This document shows, piece by piece, positions 17,651 to 25,397 of a stretch of DNA of 64,000 bases. Origin of the DNA: Zipacnadum sp036504235 (GTDB taxonomy: Bacteria > Armatimonadota > Zipacnadia > Zipacnadales > Zipacnadaceae); assembly GCA_036504235.1 (NCBI GenBank), contig DASXVN010000076.1, positions 1-64,000 on the forward strand, read 5' to 3'. The position numbers and the translations under genes were made by a program. Position 1 is the first letter of the stretch. Each line of letters starts with the position of its first letter. The notes under the pieces were generated by a model. That model was not told the origin of the DNA, ran no database searches, and saw nothing but the letters and a program-made list of their open reading frames with translations.

Positions 17651-19552
17651 TCAGCTTTGCTCCTCAACGACTCCGGGCTCCGGTTGCCGGGCGCGTTCCA
17701 CGGCGGCTACGATCCCGGCGGCGTCCAGCTCCAGGTCGGCCAGCAGCCCGGCGCGCTCGCCGTGGGGGACGAACGCGTCCGGCAGCCCGCCGCGAGTCAG
17801 CGTCACCCCGGTCAGGCGCTCATCCGCCAGCAACTCCGCCACCGCCGACCCCAGGCCGCCGGCCAGCGCATTCTCCTCCAGCGTCACCAGACAGCCGGTC
17901 TCGGCCGCCAGCCGCCGCACCAGGTCGCGGTCCAGCGGCTTGACGAACCGCATGTCCGCCACCGCGCAGTCCACCCCGCGAGCCGCCAGCAACTCCGCCG
18001 CCGCCAGCGCCGGCGCCACCATCGTGCCCAGCGCCAACAAAGCGCAGTCGCCGCCCTCGCGCAGCACGCGGCCCTGGCCCAGGTGCAGCGGCTCATCACT
18101 CTGGTCGAGGTCTGCGATTCCGGCCAGGCCCCGGGGGTAGCGCAGGGCCACCGGACCGGGCAGACTCAGGGCGGTGGTCAGCATCCGGCGCAGCTCCGCC
18201 CCGCTGGAGGGGGCCATGATCGTCAGGCCCGGGATGTGGCGCAGGAAACTGAGATCGTACGCGCCGTGATGAGTGGGGCCGTCGTCGCCCACCAGCCCGG
18301 CGCGGTCCAGGGCCAGCACCACGGGCAACTCCTGCAGGGCGACATCGTGGATGATCTGGTCGTACGCGCGCTGCATGAAAGTCGAGTAGATCGCCACCAC
18401 CGGCCGCAGCCCGGCCGCAGCCAGCCCTGCGGCGAAACAGACCGCATGTTCCTCGGCCATCCCCGCGTCGAAGCAGCGGTCCGGGAAGCGGCGCTTGAAG
18501 CCCTCCAGGCCCGTGCCGTCAATCATTGCCGCGGAGATCGCCACAATGCGCTTGTCTTTCTCCGCGAGTTCGGTGAGCCGCTCGCCAAAGACCTGGCTGT
18601 AGCTCGCCCCGTTCTTGGGCTCGCAGGAGCCGTCGCTGATCTCGAAAGGCGCGGTGCCGTGGAACCGCTTGGGGTCCTGCTCGGCCGGGGTGTAGCCCCG
18701 TCCCTTCTGCGTCAACACATGCACCATGATCGGCCCCGGCAGGCGCTTGGCGGACTCCAGAACCTCCATCGTCTGCGTCAGGTTGTGACCATCGATGGGG
18801 CCCAGGTAGGTGAAGCCCAGCTCCTCGAACAGCATGCCCGGCACCACCAAGTGCTTGATCCCATCCTTGAGGCGGTCCATCGCTTCCAGCATCGCGTCGC
18901 CCATCGCCCAGCGGCTCAGCAGTCGCGCCGTCTCGGCCCGTGCCCGCCGCACGTGTGGCTCCACCGCGCTGCGCATGGAGGTCAGGTAGGCGGAGATCGC
19001 CCCCACGTTGCGGCCGATGCTCATCTCGTTGTCGTTGAGCACCACGATCAGGTTGCGCCCCGCATGTCCCGCCTGGTTGAGCGCGGCCAGCGCCAGCCCC
19101 CCGGTGAGCGCCCCGTCGCCGATGATCGCCACCACCTGCTCCCGCGTCCCGCGCAGGTCGCGGGCGGTCGCAAAGCCCAACGCAGCAGAGATTGACGTGG
19201 AGCCATGCCCGGCGCCGAAGGGGTCGTACTCGCTCTCCGCGCGGCGGGTGAAGCCCGACAGCCCGCCCGCCTGGCGGATGCTGGGGAACTGGTCGCGGCG
19301 CCCGGTGAGCAGCTTATGCGGGTAAGACTGGTGCCCCACGTCCCAGATCAACTTGTCCCGCGGCGTGTCGAAAATCCGGTGCAAAGCGATGGTCAGCTCG
19401 ACCACGCCCAGGCTAGAGGCCAGGTGCCCACCGGAGCAGGAAGTGACCTGCACGATGGTCTCCCGAATCTCACCGGCCAGCTTCCGCAACTCCTCAGTGG
19501 AGAGCTTCTTCAGGTCAGCGGGCGAGTTGATACGGTCTAGTAAGGTGGGCAT
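17651..19552 (-). CDS. dxs: 1-deoxy-D-xylulose-5-phosphate synthase
   Basis: The 633-residue enzyme makes DXP from pyruvate and glyceraldehyde-3-phosphate, the first step of the MEP isoprenoid pathway. Seen are the N-terminal 'TLLDRINSPADLKKLS', the ThDP motif 'GDGALTGG...NDNEMSIGRN', and the central 'LDRAGLVGDDGPTHHG' (DRAG) motif that distinguishes DXS from transketolase. The C-terminal transketolase domain is intact. The ATG at 19552 gives the usual family N-terminus but has no strong ribosome site; it lies just downstream of a REP doublet that separates it from xseB. IspA, often between xseB and dxs, is absent. Confidence 0.96.
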   Translation of the reverse strand: MPTLLDRINSPADLKKLSTEELRKLAGEIRETIVQVTSCSGGHLASSLGVVELTIALHRIFDTPRDKLIWDVGHQSYPHKLLTGRRDQFPSIRQAGGLSGFTRRAESEYDPFGAGHGSTSISAALGFATARDLRGTREQVVAIIGDGALTGGLALAALNQAGHAGRNLIVVLNDNEMSIGRNVGAISAYLTSMRSAVEPHVRRARAETARLLSRWAMGDAMLEAMDRLKDGIKHLVVPGMLFEELGFTYLGPIDGHNLTQTMEVLESAKRLPGPIMVHVLTQKGRGYTPAEQDPKRFHGTAPFEISDGSCEPKNGASYSQVFGERLTELAEKDKRIVAISAAMIDGTGLEGFKRRFPDRCFDAGMAEEHAVCFAAGLAAAGLRPVVAIYSTFMQRAYDQIIHDVALQELPVVLALDRAGLVGDDGPTHHGAYDLSFLRHIPGLTIMAPSSGAELRRMLTTALSLPGPVALRYPRGLAGIADLDQSDEPLHLGQGRVLREGGDCALLALGTMVAPALAAAELLAARGVDCAVADMRFVKPLDRDLVRRLAAETGCLVTLEENALAGGLGSAVAELLADERLTGVTLTRGGLPDAFVPHGERAGLLADLELDAAGIVAAVERARQPEPGVVEEQS

Positions 19553-19611
19553 AGATGATTGGCTAACTGGGACCATTTCCCGGAACCCCCGCCCAGTACG
19601 GGTCGTTTCCC

Positions 19612-19721
19612 GTAGGGGCGGAATTTCGGCGTCTCCGCCGAATCTCCGCCCGCGGCTAGCGGCAGTTCTCGGCATGCGCGGGCGGAGATTGCCCGGCAGA
19701 CCGGGCAAATTCCGCCCCTAC
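19612..19721. repeat. Family-A REP doublet (inverted pair)
   Basis: Two REP units face each other: 19612-19653 (gtaggggcggaa, inner stem ttcggcg/cgccgaa, ctccgcccgcg) and 19677-19721 (the same in reverse with inner stem gcccgg/ccgggc). The outer arms match the copies at 55953, 56967, 58027, 62334, 62983, 63118 and 63203. The right unit supplies the stop codon of the truncated hicB. Confidence 0.85.
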
Positions 19722-19885
19722 AACGGCACCGGCAACTGCCGAGGCAGCGCCTCGCCGACCGTGGCCCCGTAGGTCACGCATCCCGGCACCACGGGAAACC
19801 AGACGGTGAAGCCGCCCTCCGGCTCCTGCCGCAGGAGGACCGTGTAGGTCGGCTCTACCGCTCCATCACTCCGCTTGGCTTTCAT
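19718..19885 (-). pseudogene. Truncated HicB-like antitoxin, cut by a REP element
   Basis: An ATG at 19885, preceded by GAGGAGACGG and overlapping the xseB end by 20 bases, opens a 55-codon frame. Its product contains 'TYTVLLRQEPEGGFTVWFPV' and 'VPGCVTYGATVGEAL', the beta-alpha core of HicB antitoxins. The frame runs into the REP doublet and stops at the TAG of 'ttgtaggggcgg'. The usual C-terminal helix and DNA-binding part are missing and no hicA follows. It looks like a remnant of a second hicB at the xseB-dxs junction. It may still be translated as a short peptide. Confidence 0.7.
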
Positions 19886-20090
19886 CCGTCTCCTCCACCG
19901 CCGTCAATTCCTCGATGCGTGCTTCCGCTTGCGCCAGCAGGGCCTCGCACTGTTTCTTTAGACGCATCGCCTCGTCAAACCGCTCCAGGGCTTGCTCTAG
20001 GGGCAGCCCGCCGCTCTCTAGTTGGGCGACGATAGCCTCGAGTTTGTTCAGAGCTTCCTCAAAGGACAGCTCGGTCTCATTTTCGTTCAT
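19866..20090 (-). CDS. xseB: Exodeoxyribonuclease VII small subunit
   Basis: The 74-residue protein matches XseB throughout: 'LSFEEALNKLEAIVAQLESG', 'LPLEQALERFDEAM' and 'CEALLAQAEARIEELT', a helical hairpin that packs on the XseA coiled coil. The ATG at 20088-20090 lies inside the last codons of the upstream nuclease-like gene, which it overlaps by 14 bases, so the two are co-translated. Normally xseB directly follows xseA; here two extra genes separate them. ExoVII degrades single-stranded DNA to oligonucleotides in mismatch and lesion repair. Confidence 0.93.
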   Translation of the reverse strand: MNENETELSFEEALNKLEAIVAQLESGGLPLEQALERFDEAMRLKKQCEALLAQAEARIEELTAVEETDESQAE

Positions 20091-20766
20091 TGCGCAGTGC
20101 CTCCTCCACCGAGTCCCTGATCGAAGCTGCAGGTCGGTGCTGTAGAAACTCCTCGTACAGCGACAGCGCATCTAGCTCGCGATTGCCAGAGCCGCGGGGT
20201 ACCAAGAGACGTGTGACCCATCTCGACAAAGGTTCCCCTGAGTGGTCTGGGCTCAATCGTATAGCATCCCTCATCCTCTTCCGGGGGCAATCCGCATCCT
20301 CGTAGCACCGCAGGCGCCCGGAAGCAGGCCTGGGCGAGTCCGACGGCCAGCAGTCCATCAGGTCCTCGGTCTCCGGGATCCATCCGTCCAAAGAAGGCAG
20401 GACCACTGTGCTCCTGAGCCTGGACGACCGCGCGGCCAGTGCGTGAAGGATTGAGATGACGCACCTATCGAGGTACTGGTTTGTGTGTTCAGCATCAAAT
20501 CTGATCACGTCCCACCCGGCGTCGTTGAAGACGTCGCTCTCGAAATCCTCCTCCCACACGATACTCTCTACCCCATAGTCGTCCACCTGTACGATAAGCC
20601 GCGCCGACTCCCCATAGCACTCAACTACAGACAGGTCGGCACGGATTCGTCCAACGCGTTCGTCACGCAGGACGTGTAGCGGGGGAAGCTTCTCTGTGAC
20701 CAGCACCTCGTAGAGAGCGCCCGCTGCGTCCCGACTGCCGCCTTGTGATGCGCGCACAACGACCAC
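20077..20766 (-). CDS. Hypothetical protein, possible PD-(D/E)XK/DUF2726-like nuclease fold
   Basis: The 229-residue protein is not clearly recognised. Residues about 40-105 contain 'IRADLSVVECYGESARLIVQ', 'VDDYG' and 'DFESDVFNDAGWDVIRFDAE'. This pattern resembles DUF559/DUF2726/Vsr-like nucleases (Asp, then hydrophobic-E/Q-hydrophobic-D, then 'D..K...aGw.viRf'). The acidic residue of the E-x-D/K step is Gln here. The C-terminal half has no recognised motif. It lies between xseA and xseB and overlaps xseB by 14 bases. It begins at a GTG (20766); another GTG nine bases on has better spacing from AGGAAG. Codon usage looks less GC-biased than the neighbours, so it may be an insertion. Confidence 0.5.
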   Translation of the reverse strand: MVVVRASQGGSRDAAGALYEVLVTEKLPPLHVLRDERVGRIRADLSVVECYGESARLIVQVDDYGVESIVWEEDFESDVFNDAGWDVIRFDAEHTNQYLDRCVISILHALAARSSRLRSTVVLPSLDGWIPETEDLMDCWPSDSPRPASGRLRCYEDADCPRKRMRDAIRLSPDHSGEPLSRWVTRLLVPRGSGNRELDALSLYEEFLQHRPAASIRDSVEEALRNERK

Positions 20767-20824
20767 TTCCTATTCAGCTAAGCCCAATCAGATGCATCGT
20801 CCGGCGCGGCAGCGCCCGCTCGGC

Positions 20825-21322
20825 TTACCTCGGGAAGGTAAAAGCCATCAGACGCCACTGGCCGTCCGGCTTGCCGACGAGCGCCCAGTAGGGCCCCGCG
20901 GGCTTCGCCTCGGCGTCGTCAGCCTTCTGCAGATGGTAGGTGACCATCACCAACTGGCCCCCGGGGGCGGCCTCCGCCGTCAAGTCTACCAGCTTGCTGC
21001 CCGTGAAGAGGTTGGCTTGACCCGCGTTCTGCTGCAGACCCTTGATCAGCTCGTCGCGCGACAAAATCATGGAGCGGGGCGCCTCCCCCTGCGCGTTGAC
21101 CCCCACGCCCGCAACCGTCTCCGCCAGGCACTGCTCCAGCGTTGCCACGTCCCCCGCCTGGACCGCCGTCAGCGCCCGGACCAGCGTCTCCTGAGCCGCT
21201 TGCGCCGCCAGCGTCGGGGTGTTGGTCCCCGGGGCCGCGCCCCCGGCGTCGTCCGCCCAGACCGACAGGCTGCCTACGACCAGCACGATTACTACCGCTG
21301 CGATCAGTTTCATGCGGAACAT
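20825..21322 (-). CDS. Exported NTF2/SnoaL-like small protein
   Basis: The 165-residue protein has a signal peptide (residues 1-26, 'MKLIAAVVIVLVVGSLSVWA'). The mature part has the layout of NTF2-like/DUF4440 proteins: an N-terminal helix 'ETLVRALTAVQAGDVATLEQ', a conical strand set, and an end 'YWALVGKPDGQWRLMAFTFP'. It could bind a small ligand outside the cytoplasm. AGGAGGG precedes the ATG at 21322. It overlaps nothing coding but lies inside the exonuclease VII gene cluster, where it has no obvious role. Family assignment is by pattern only. Confidence 0.6.
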   Translation of the reverse strand: MFRMKLIAAVVIVLVVGSLSVWADDAGGAAPGTNTPTLAAQAAQETLVRALTAVQAGDVATLEQCLAETVAGVGVNAQGEAPRSMILSRDELIKGLQQNAGQANLFTGSKLVDLTAEAAPGGQLVMVTYHLQKADDAEAKPAGPYWALVGKPDGQWRLMAFTFPR

Positions 21323-21350
21323 GGTTAGCCCTCCTGCGCCGACAGTGCGT

Positions 21351-22571
21351 CTAGAATAGACTCTCCTGCGGATTCCCCCCGGCCACACGGACCGCGAGGC
21401 TGCCGTCGCTCACCGCGACGGTCAGCGCCTCGCCCGGCGGCGCCGCGGCGACCTTCGTCACCAGCGCCCCGTCGCGCGTCCTCTGCACTAACGCATATCC
21501 CCGGCCCAGTACCTCACGCGGGTCCATGGCGGTGAGGCCCGCGGCCAGCCGCTGCAACTGGTGCCCGGAGCGCTCCAGGCGCAGGCGCAGGCTGTCCGCG
21601 CCCCGCTCGGCCGCCACGTCCACCCGCTGCAGCCAGGGCGCGAGCAGCGACTCCGGCCGGGCCAGCACCGGATTCTGCTCCAGCCGCGCCAGGCGCAGAT
21701 GCTGTCGCCGGGCCAGGCTCTGCAGGCCCGTCCGCGACCGCTGCCCCAGGGCCCGCAGGTGGTTCTGCAGTTGTATCTGGTCGGGCACGACCAGCTCCGC
21801 CGCCGCCGAGGGCGTGGGCGCGCGCAGGTCCGCCACCAGGTCGCAAATCGTGATATCCGTCTCGTGGCCGACGGCGCTGACCACCGGCAGCGGGCAGGCG
21901 AACACCGCCCGCGCCACGACCTCCTCGTTGAAGGCCCACAGGTCCTCCAGCGACCCGCCGCCGCGGCCGACGATGACCACGTCGGCCTCCCCGCGCCGGC
22001 CCACTTGCTGCAGGGAATTGACGATGCTCGCCGGAGCGGCGTCCCCCTGCACCAGGGTCGGCACCAGGACCACGCGCGCCAGCGGATAGCGCCGGCTGAG
22101 GATGTTGATCATGTCGCGGATCGCCGCGCCGGTGGGCGAGGTACACAGGGCGATCACGCGGGGGAAGCGCGGCAGGGGCCGCTTGCGCTCGGCGGCAAAA
22201 AGCCCCTCGGCGAGCAGGCGAGCCTTGAGCGCCTCAAAGCGCTGGTGGAGTTCCCCCAGGCCGTCCGGCCGCATGTGCACGACCATGAGCTGGTATTTGC
22301 CCTGGGGTTCGTAGAGCGACAGCGAGCCGTAGGCGACGACCTGCTGGCCCTCCTGGGGGTCGAAGTTCAGGCTGGAGGCCTGCCCGCGGAAGCAGACCGC
22401 GCCCAGCAGGCTCTTATCGTCCTTGAGGGAGAAATACAGGTGGCCGGAGGAATGACGCCGGAAGTTGGAGATCTCGCCGCGCACCTGAACCTGCTGCAGC
22501 AGCGGGTCCGCCTCGATCAGGCGCTTGAGGTAGACGGTAAGCTCGGAGACACTCCAGACCCCGTCCGCCAC
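21351..22571 (-). CDS. xseA: Exodeoxyribonuclease VII large subunit
   Basis: The N-terminal OB-fold ('VWSVSELTVYLKRLIEADPL', 'VQVRGEISNFRRHSSGHLYF') is followed by the catalytic domain with 'VIALCTSPTGAAIRDMINIL', 'IVGRGGGSLEDLWAFNEE' and 'AVGHETDITICDLVADLRAP', then a coiled coil. The nearest in-frame start upstream is a TTG at 22589; I prefer the GTG at 22571 because GGAGG (inside the nusB end) lies 9 bases before it and the protein then begins close to the conserved VWSVSEL. It gives 406 residues. It is the catalytic part of the single-strand-specific exonuclease VII with XseB. Confidence 0.95.
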   Translation of the reverse strand: MADGVWSVSELTVYLKRLIEADPLLQQVQVRGEISNFRRHSSGHLYFSLKDDKSLLGAVCFRGQASSLNFDPQEGQQVVAYGSLSLYEPQGKYQLMVVHMRPDGLGELHQRFEALKARLLAEGLFAAERKRPLPRFPRVIALCTSPTGAAIRDMINILSRRYPLARVVLVPTLVQGDAAPASIVNSLQQVGRRGEADVVIVGRGGGSLEDLWAFNEEVVARAVFACPLPVVSAVGHETDITICDLVADLRAPTPSAAAELVVPDQIQLQNHLRALGQRSRTGLQSLARRQHLRLARLEQNPVLARPESLLAPWLQRVDVAAERGADSLRLRLERSGHQLQRLAAGLTAMDPREVLGRGYALVQRTRDGALVTKVAAAPPGEALTVAVSDGSLAVRVAGGNPQESLF

Positions 22572-22572
22572 G

Positions 22573-23133
22573 CTAATCCGCCTCCGCAAGCGGCTCGGGG
22601 GGCGATTCTTCTTCGGGGGTCGGCGCCTCGTCGGCGGCGGCCGGGGGGGTCTGCAGCTCCCGGGCTACGGTGCCCAGGATGCCGTTGATGAACTTGCCGC
22701 TGTCGGCGGTGCCGTATTCCTTGGCCAGGTCCACGGCCTCGTCAATGGTCGCGCCTACCGGGATGTCGGCGAGGTACAGCAGCTCGGCCATCGCCATGCG
22801 CAGGATGTTGCGGTCCACCACCGGCATGCGCTCGAGCGTCCAGCCCTGGGAGAGCCGGTCAATGCGCTCGTCGATGTCCCGGTGGTGGATGAAGTATTCC
22901 TCGCAGAGCCGGCGGCCGAAATCGCTCACGGCGGGCCGCAGCTTCTGGGCCTCGTCGGGGGCCAGACCCCACTCGGTGAACAGCGAGGTGAGCATGTCGT
23001 CGGCCTGCATGAACACGGCGGCCGGCCCGTCCAGACCGCTGTCCGAGGCATAGAGCAGGGCCACGCAGAACTCGCGAGCCCGCCGTCGGGCTCCGGCTCT
23101 TTCCCGCTTGCTGAAGGGTGATTCAGATCGCAT
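22573..23133 (-). CDS. nusB: Transcription antitermination factor NusB
   Basis: The 186-residue protein begins 'RRRAREFCVALLYASDS' and contains the conserved C-terminal core 'ERMPVVDRNILRMAMAELLY' and 'VGATIDEAVDLAKEYGTADS' plus 'FINGILG'. NusB binds boxA RNA with NusE (S10) during rRNA antitermination. About 40 residues longer than usual: 14 basic residues at the N-terminus, an insert near residue 40, and an acidic Pro/Glu-rich tail. No strong ribosome site precedes the ATG. The order accC-DUF2273-nusB-xseA matches Firmicutes, with folD missing. Confidence 0.95.
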   Translation of the reverse strand: MRSESPFSKRERAGARRRAREFCVALLYASDSGLDGPAAVFMQADDMLTSLFTEWGLAPDEAQKLRPAVSDFGRRLCEEYFIHHRDIDERIDRLSQGWTLERMPVVDRNILRMAMAELLYLADIPVGATIDEAVDLAKEYGTADSGKFINGILGTVARELQTPPAAADEAPTPEEESPPEPLAEAD

Positions 23134-23189
23134 AATAGTGTACAGGTACGCAGGTCAGGTACAGGCCGAACGGGGACCGGGCCCGGCGA

Positions 23190-23387
23190 CTAGTCGCCGA
23201 TCCAGTAGCGCCCCGCCCACCCGCCGATCAGGGCCAGCAGGGTGCAGACGATGACCGCCCCCAAACCCCATTTATACCCGATAATCCCCAGGACCAGGCC
23301 GGCGGCCGCTCCCGCCACTGAGCCCCAGGACAGCCGACGAGTCCGCACCGTTGTGAGCCCCTCGAAGTCCTCCAGGTCGTCAGCCAC
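23190..23387 (-). CDS. DUF2273-like small membrane protein
   Basis: The 65-residue protein has two membrane segments, 'GSVAGAAAGLVLGIIGYKWG' and 'AVIVCTLLALIGGWAGRYWI', with the glycine pattern of the DUF2273 family. In Firmicutes this gene accompanies Asp23/AmaP in the accC-asp23-nusB region and has been linked to envelope stress. No Asp23 gene is present here. The GTG start at 23387 has AAGGAGG placed inside the accC stop region, three bases after accC, so it is co-translated with accC. Assignment rests on size, topology and position. Confidence 0.7.
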   Translation of the reverse strand: MADDLEDFEGLTTVRTRRLSWGSVAGAAAGLVLGIIGYKWGLGAVIVCTLLALIGGWAGRYWIGD

Positions 23388-23390
23388 TGG

Positions 23391-24746
23391 TTACCCTCCT
23401 TCGGTCATTACCGTGTGCCGCTCGAGAAAATGAGTGTCAATCTCGCCGCGGCGGAAATACGCGTTGCCCAGCACCCGTAGGTGGAAAGACAGGTTGGTCC
23501 GAATCCCCTCGACCCGCATCCCTTGCAGGGTCGCTTCCATGCGCGCGATGGCCCGCGCTCGGTCCGGCGCCCAGCAGATCACCTTGGCGATCATCGGGTC
23601 GTAGTAGGTGGAGACCTCCGAGCCGGTGGTCACGCCGCTATCCACGCGCACGCCCGGACCGAAGGGCACTTCCCAGCGGGTGATGGTCCCCGGCGAGGGC
23701 ATGAAGCCTCGCTCGCCGTCGGCCGCCAGCACCCGGCACTCCAGCGCGTGACCGTTGAACCAGATATTGCCCTGCTCCAGTTGCAGCTTCTCGCCGGCGG
23801 CGATGCGCAACTGCTCGGCGACTAGGTCCACCCCGGTGAGCATCTCCGTGACCGGATGCTCCACCTGGATGCGGGTGTTCATCTCGATGAAGTAGAACTT
23901 GCCCCGGCCGTCCATGAGGAACTCGACGGTGCCCGCATTGCGGTAGCCCACCGCCTGCGCGGCCTTGACCGCCGACTCGCCCAGCCGGCGGCGCTGGGAG
24001 GTGCTCACGGCCACCGAGGGCGATTCCTCGATCAGCTTCTGGTGGCGGAACTGGATGGAGCACTCGCGCTCCCCCAGATGAATGACGTTGCCATGCTCGT
24101 CGGCGAGAATCTGGACCTCGATGTGCCGCGGCAGCGCCAAGTACTTCTCCAGGTAGACCTCGCCCGAGCCGAAGGCCGCGCGGGCCTCCATGCGGGCGGA
24201 GTCCAGCGCCGCGCTGATGCCCTCGGCGTTGTGCACGACGCGGATGCCGCGCCCGCCGCCGCCCAGGGCCGCCTTGATCATCACGGGGTAGCCCAGCGTC
24301 TCGGCGATGGAGCGGGCCGCGCGGGCATCGCGCACCCCGTCCTCACTCCCCGGCACCACCGGCACCCCCGCCTCGCGCACGATGCGCCGGGCGGCGGACT
24401 TGTCCCCCATCTGGCGAATCACGCCGGAGGGCGGGCCGATGAACTTGATCTTGCAGTGCTCGCAGGCCTCGGCGAAGTTGAAGTCCTCGGACAGGTTGCC
24501 GTAGCCCGGATGAATCGCCTCGGCGCCGGTAATCACGGCGGCCGAGAGCAGATTGGCGGCGCTCAGGTAGCTGTCCCGGTTCTGCGGAGCGCCGATGCAG
24601 ACGGACTCATCCGCCATCCGCACGTGCAGCGCGCCCGCGTCGGCCTCGGAGTAAACGGCCACGGTCTTAATTTTGAGTTCGCGGCAAGCCTGGACGATGC
24701 GACAGGCGATCTCGCCGCGATTGGCGATCAGAACTTTTTCGAACAT
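23391..24746 (-). CDS. accC: Biotin carboxylase subunit of acetyl-CoA carboxylase
   Basis: This 451-residue ATP-grasp enzyme begins 'MFEKVLIANRGEIACRIVQA'. It shows the glycine-rich ATP loop 'KAALGGGGRGIRVV', the conserved 'HLGERECSIQFRHQKLIEES', and the catalytic 'MNTRIQVEHPVTEMLTG'. It carboxylates biotin on the carrier protein with bicarbonate and ATP, the first half of malonyl-CoA formation. The full length and motifs are normal. The usual accB partner lies four genes upstream (25787-26239) and lacks the biotinyl lysine; a pilin-like gene and hicBA stand between them. Confidence 0.96.
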   Translation of the reverse strand: MFEKVLIANRGEIACRIVQACRELKIKTVAVYSEADAGALHVRMADESVCIGAPQNRDSYLSAANLLSAAVITGAEAIHPGYGNLSEDFNFAEACEHCKIKFIGPPSGVIRQMGDKSAARRIVREAGVPVVPGSEDGVRDARAARSIAETLGYPVMIKAALGGGGRGIRVVHNAEGISAALDSARMEARAAFGSGEVYLEKYLALPRHIEVQILADEHGNVIHLGERECSIQFRHQKLIEESPSVAVSTSQRRRLGESAVKAAQAVGYRNAGTVEFLMDGRGKFYFIEMNTRIQVEHPVTEMLTGVDLVAEQLRIAAGEKLQLEQGNIWFNGHALECRVLAADGERGFMPSPGTITRWEVPFGPGVRVDSGVTTGSEVSTYYDPMIAKVICWAPDRARAIARMEATLQGMRVEGIRTNLSFHLRVLGNAYFRRGEIDTHFLERHTVMTEGG

Positions 24747-24794
24747 GTCTCTCCTGTGTACGCGGTCGGCGATGCCCTGACGACCGGCGATGCA

Positions 24795-25025
24795 CTACTT
24801 GAGATTGGCGATGAACTCCTCAACGGACAGGCCGGCCTGCTCCAGAATGCGGTGCAGGGTGCCCAGGGCCAGATCGTGGCCGCCATGCTCCGGAACTACC
24901 GTGGAACGCTTCTGCTCATGGTGGACCATGAAGGTGTGGCTGCCCGTGATCCGCATTTCCTCGAACCCGGCCCGGCGGAGCGCCGCGATGGTCTCTCGCG
25001 CGTTGACCCGGGGCTCCTTAGGCAC
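24795..25025 (-). CDS. hicA: HicA-type mRNA interferase toxin
   Basis: The 76-residue protein fits the HicA double-stranded-RNA-binding fold: 'ARETIAALRRAGFEEMRITG' followed by the catalytic histidine in 'GSH' and 'TVVPEHGGHDLALGTLHRIL'. HicA cleaves mRNA and is neutralised by HicB. It begins at a GTG at 25025 that overlaps the hicB stop by 8 bases, so antitoxin is translated first (order hicB-hicA). The module sits between accB and accC, reads in the same direction, and would be transcribed with them; 48 bases separate it from accC. Confidence 0.88.
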   Translation of the reverse strand: MPKEPRVNARETIAALRRAGFEEMRITGSHTFMVHHEQKRSTVVPEHGGHDLALGTLHRILEQAGLSVEEFIANLK

Positions 25026-25371
25026 CGGGCTGGTCCTCCCGGATGGTAAGCCGATAGACGAAGGCCTCCTGGCTATGGCTCATGTCCACGGTGACCTGTG
25101 GATTGTCGGGCGCCAGCGGCCAGCCCAACTCGCGGTTGCCCTGAAGATAGAGCCGCAGGGCGTCCTCCGTCATCTGTAGGCACTCGGGCAGGGTATCGCC
25201 AAAGCTGCCGCAATTGTTCAGCGCCGGCGCGTAGGCTGAGTAGTGTCCATCAGCTTCCCGCATCACGACAACAGTGTAGACTGTCTCCGCCTGCTTCCGG
25301 CCACGACCGCGTTTCGCCCGAGGATCAGGACAAGCGGCCGGCGGAGTGCCCGGTTTTGCCTTGGTGGGCAT
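25018..25371 (-). CDS. hicB: HicB-family antitoxin
   Basis: The 117-residue protein contains the HicB core: 'VYTVVVMREADGHYSAYAPA', 'LNNCGSFGDTLPECLQMTED', then 'ALRLYL'. A basic, proline-rich N-terminal extension of about 28 residues is unusual. The C-terminal segment ('QVTVDMSHSQEAFVYRLTI') does not look like a typical ribbon-helix-helix or HTH domain, so autoregulation is uncertain. The ATG at 25371 is preceded by GAGGTGA. It partners the overlapping hicA downstream. Confidence 0.82.
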   Translation of the reverse strand: MPTKAKPGTPPAACPDPRAKRGRGRKQAETVYTVVVMREADGHYSAYAPALNNCGSFGDTLPECLQMTEDALRLYLQGNRELGWPLAPDNPQVTVDMSHSQEAFVYRLTIREDQPGA

Positions 25372-25397
25372 CGTCTGGTTTCACCTCACCAGCCCGA

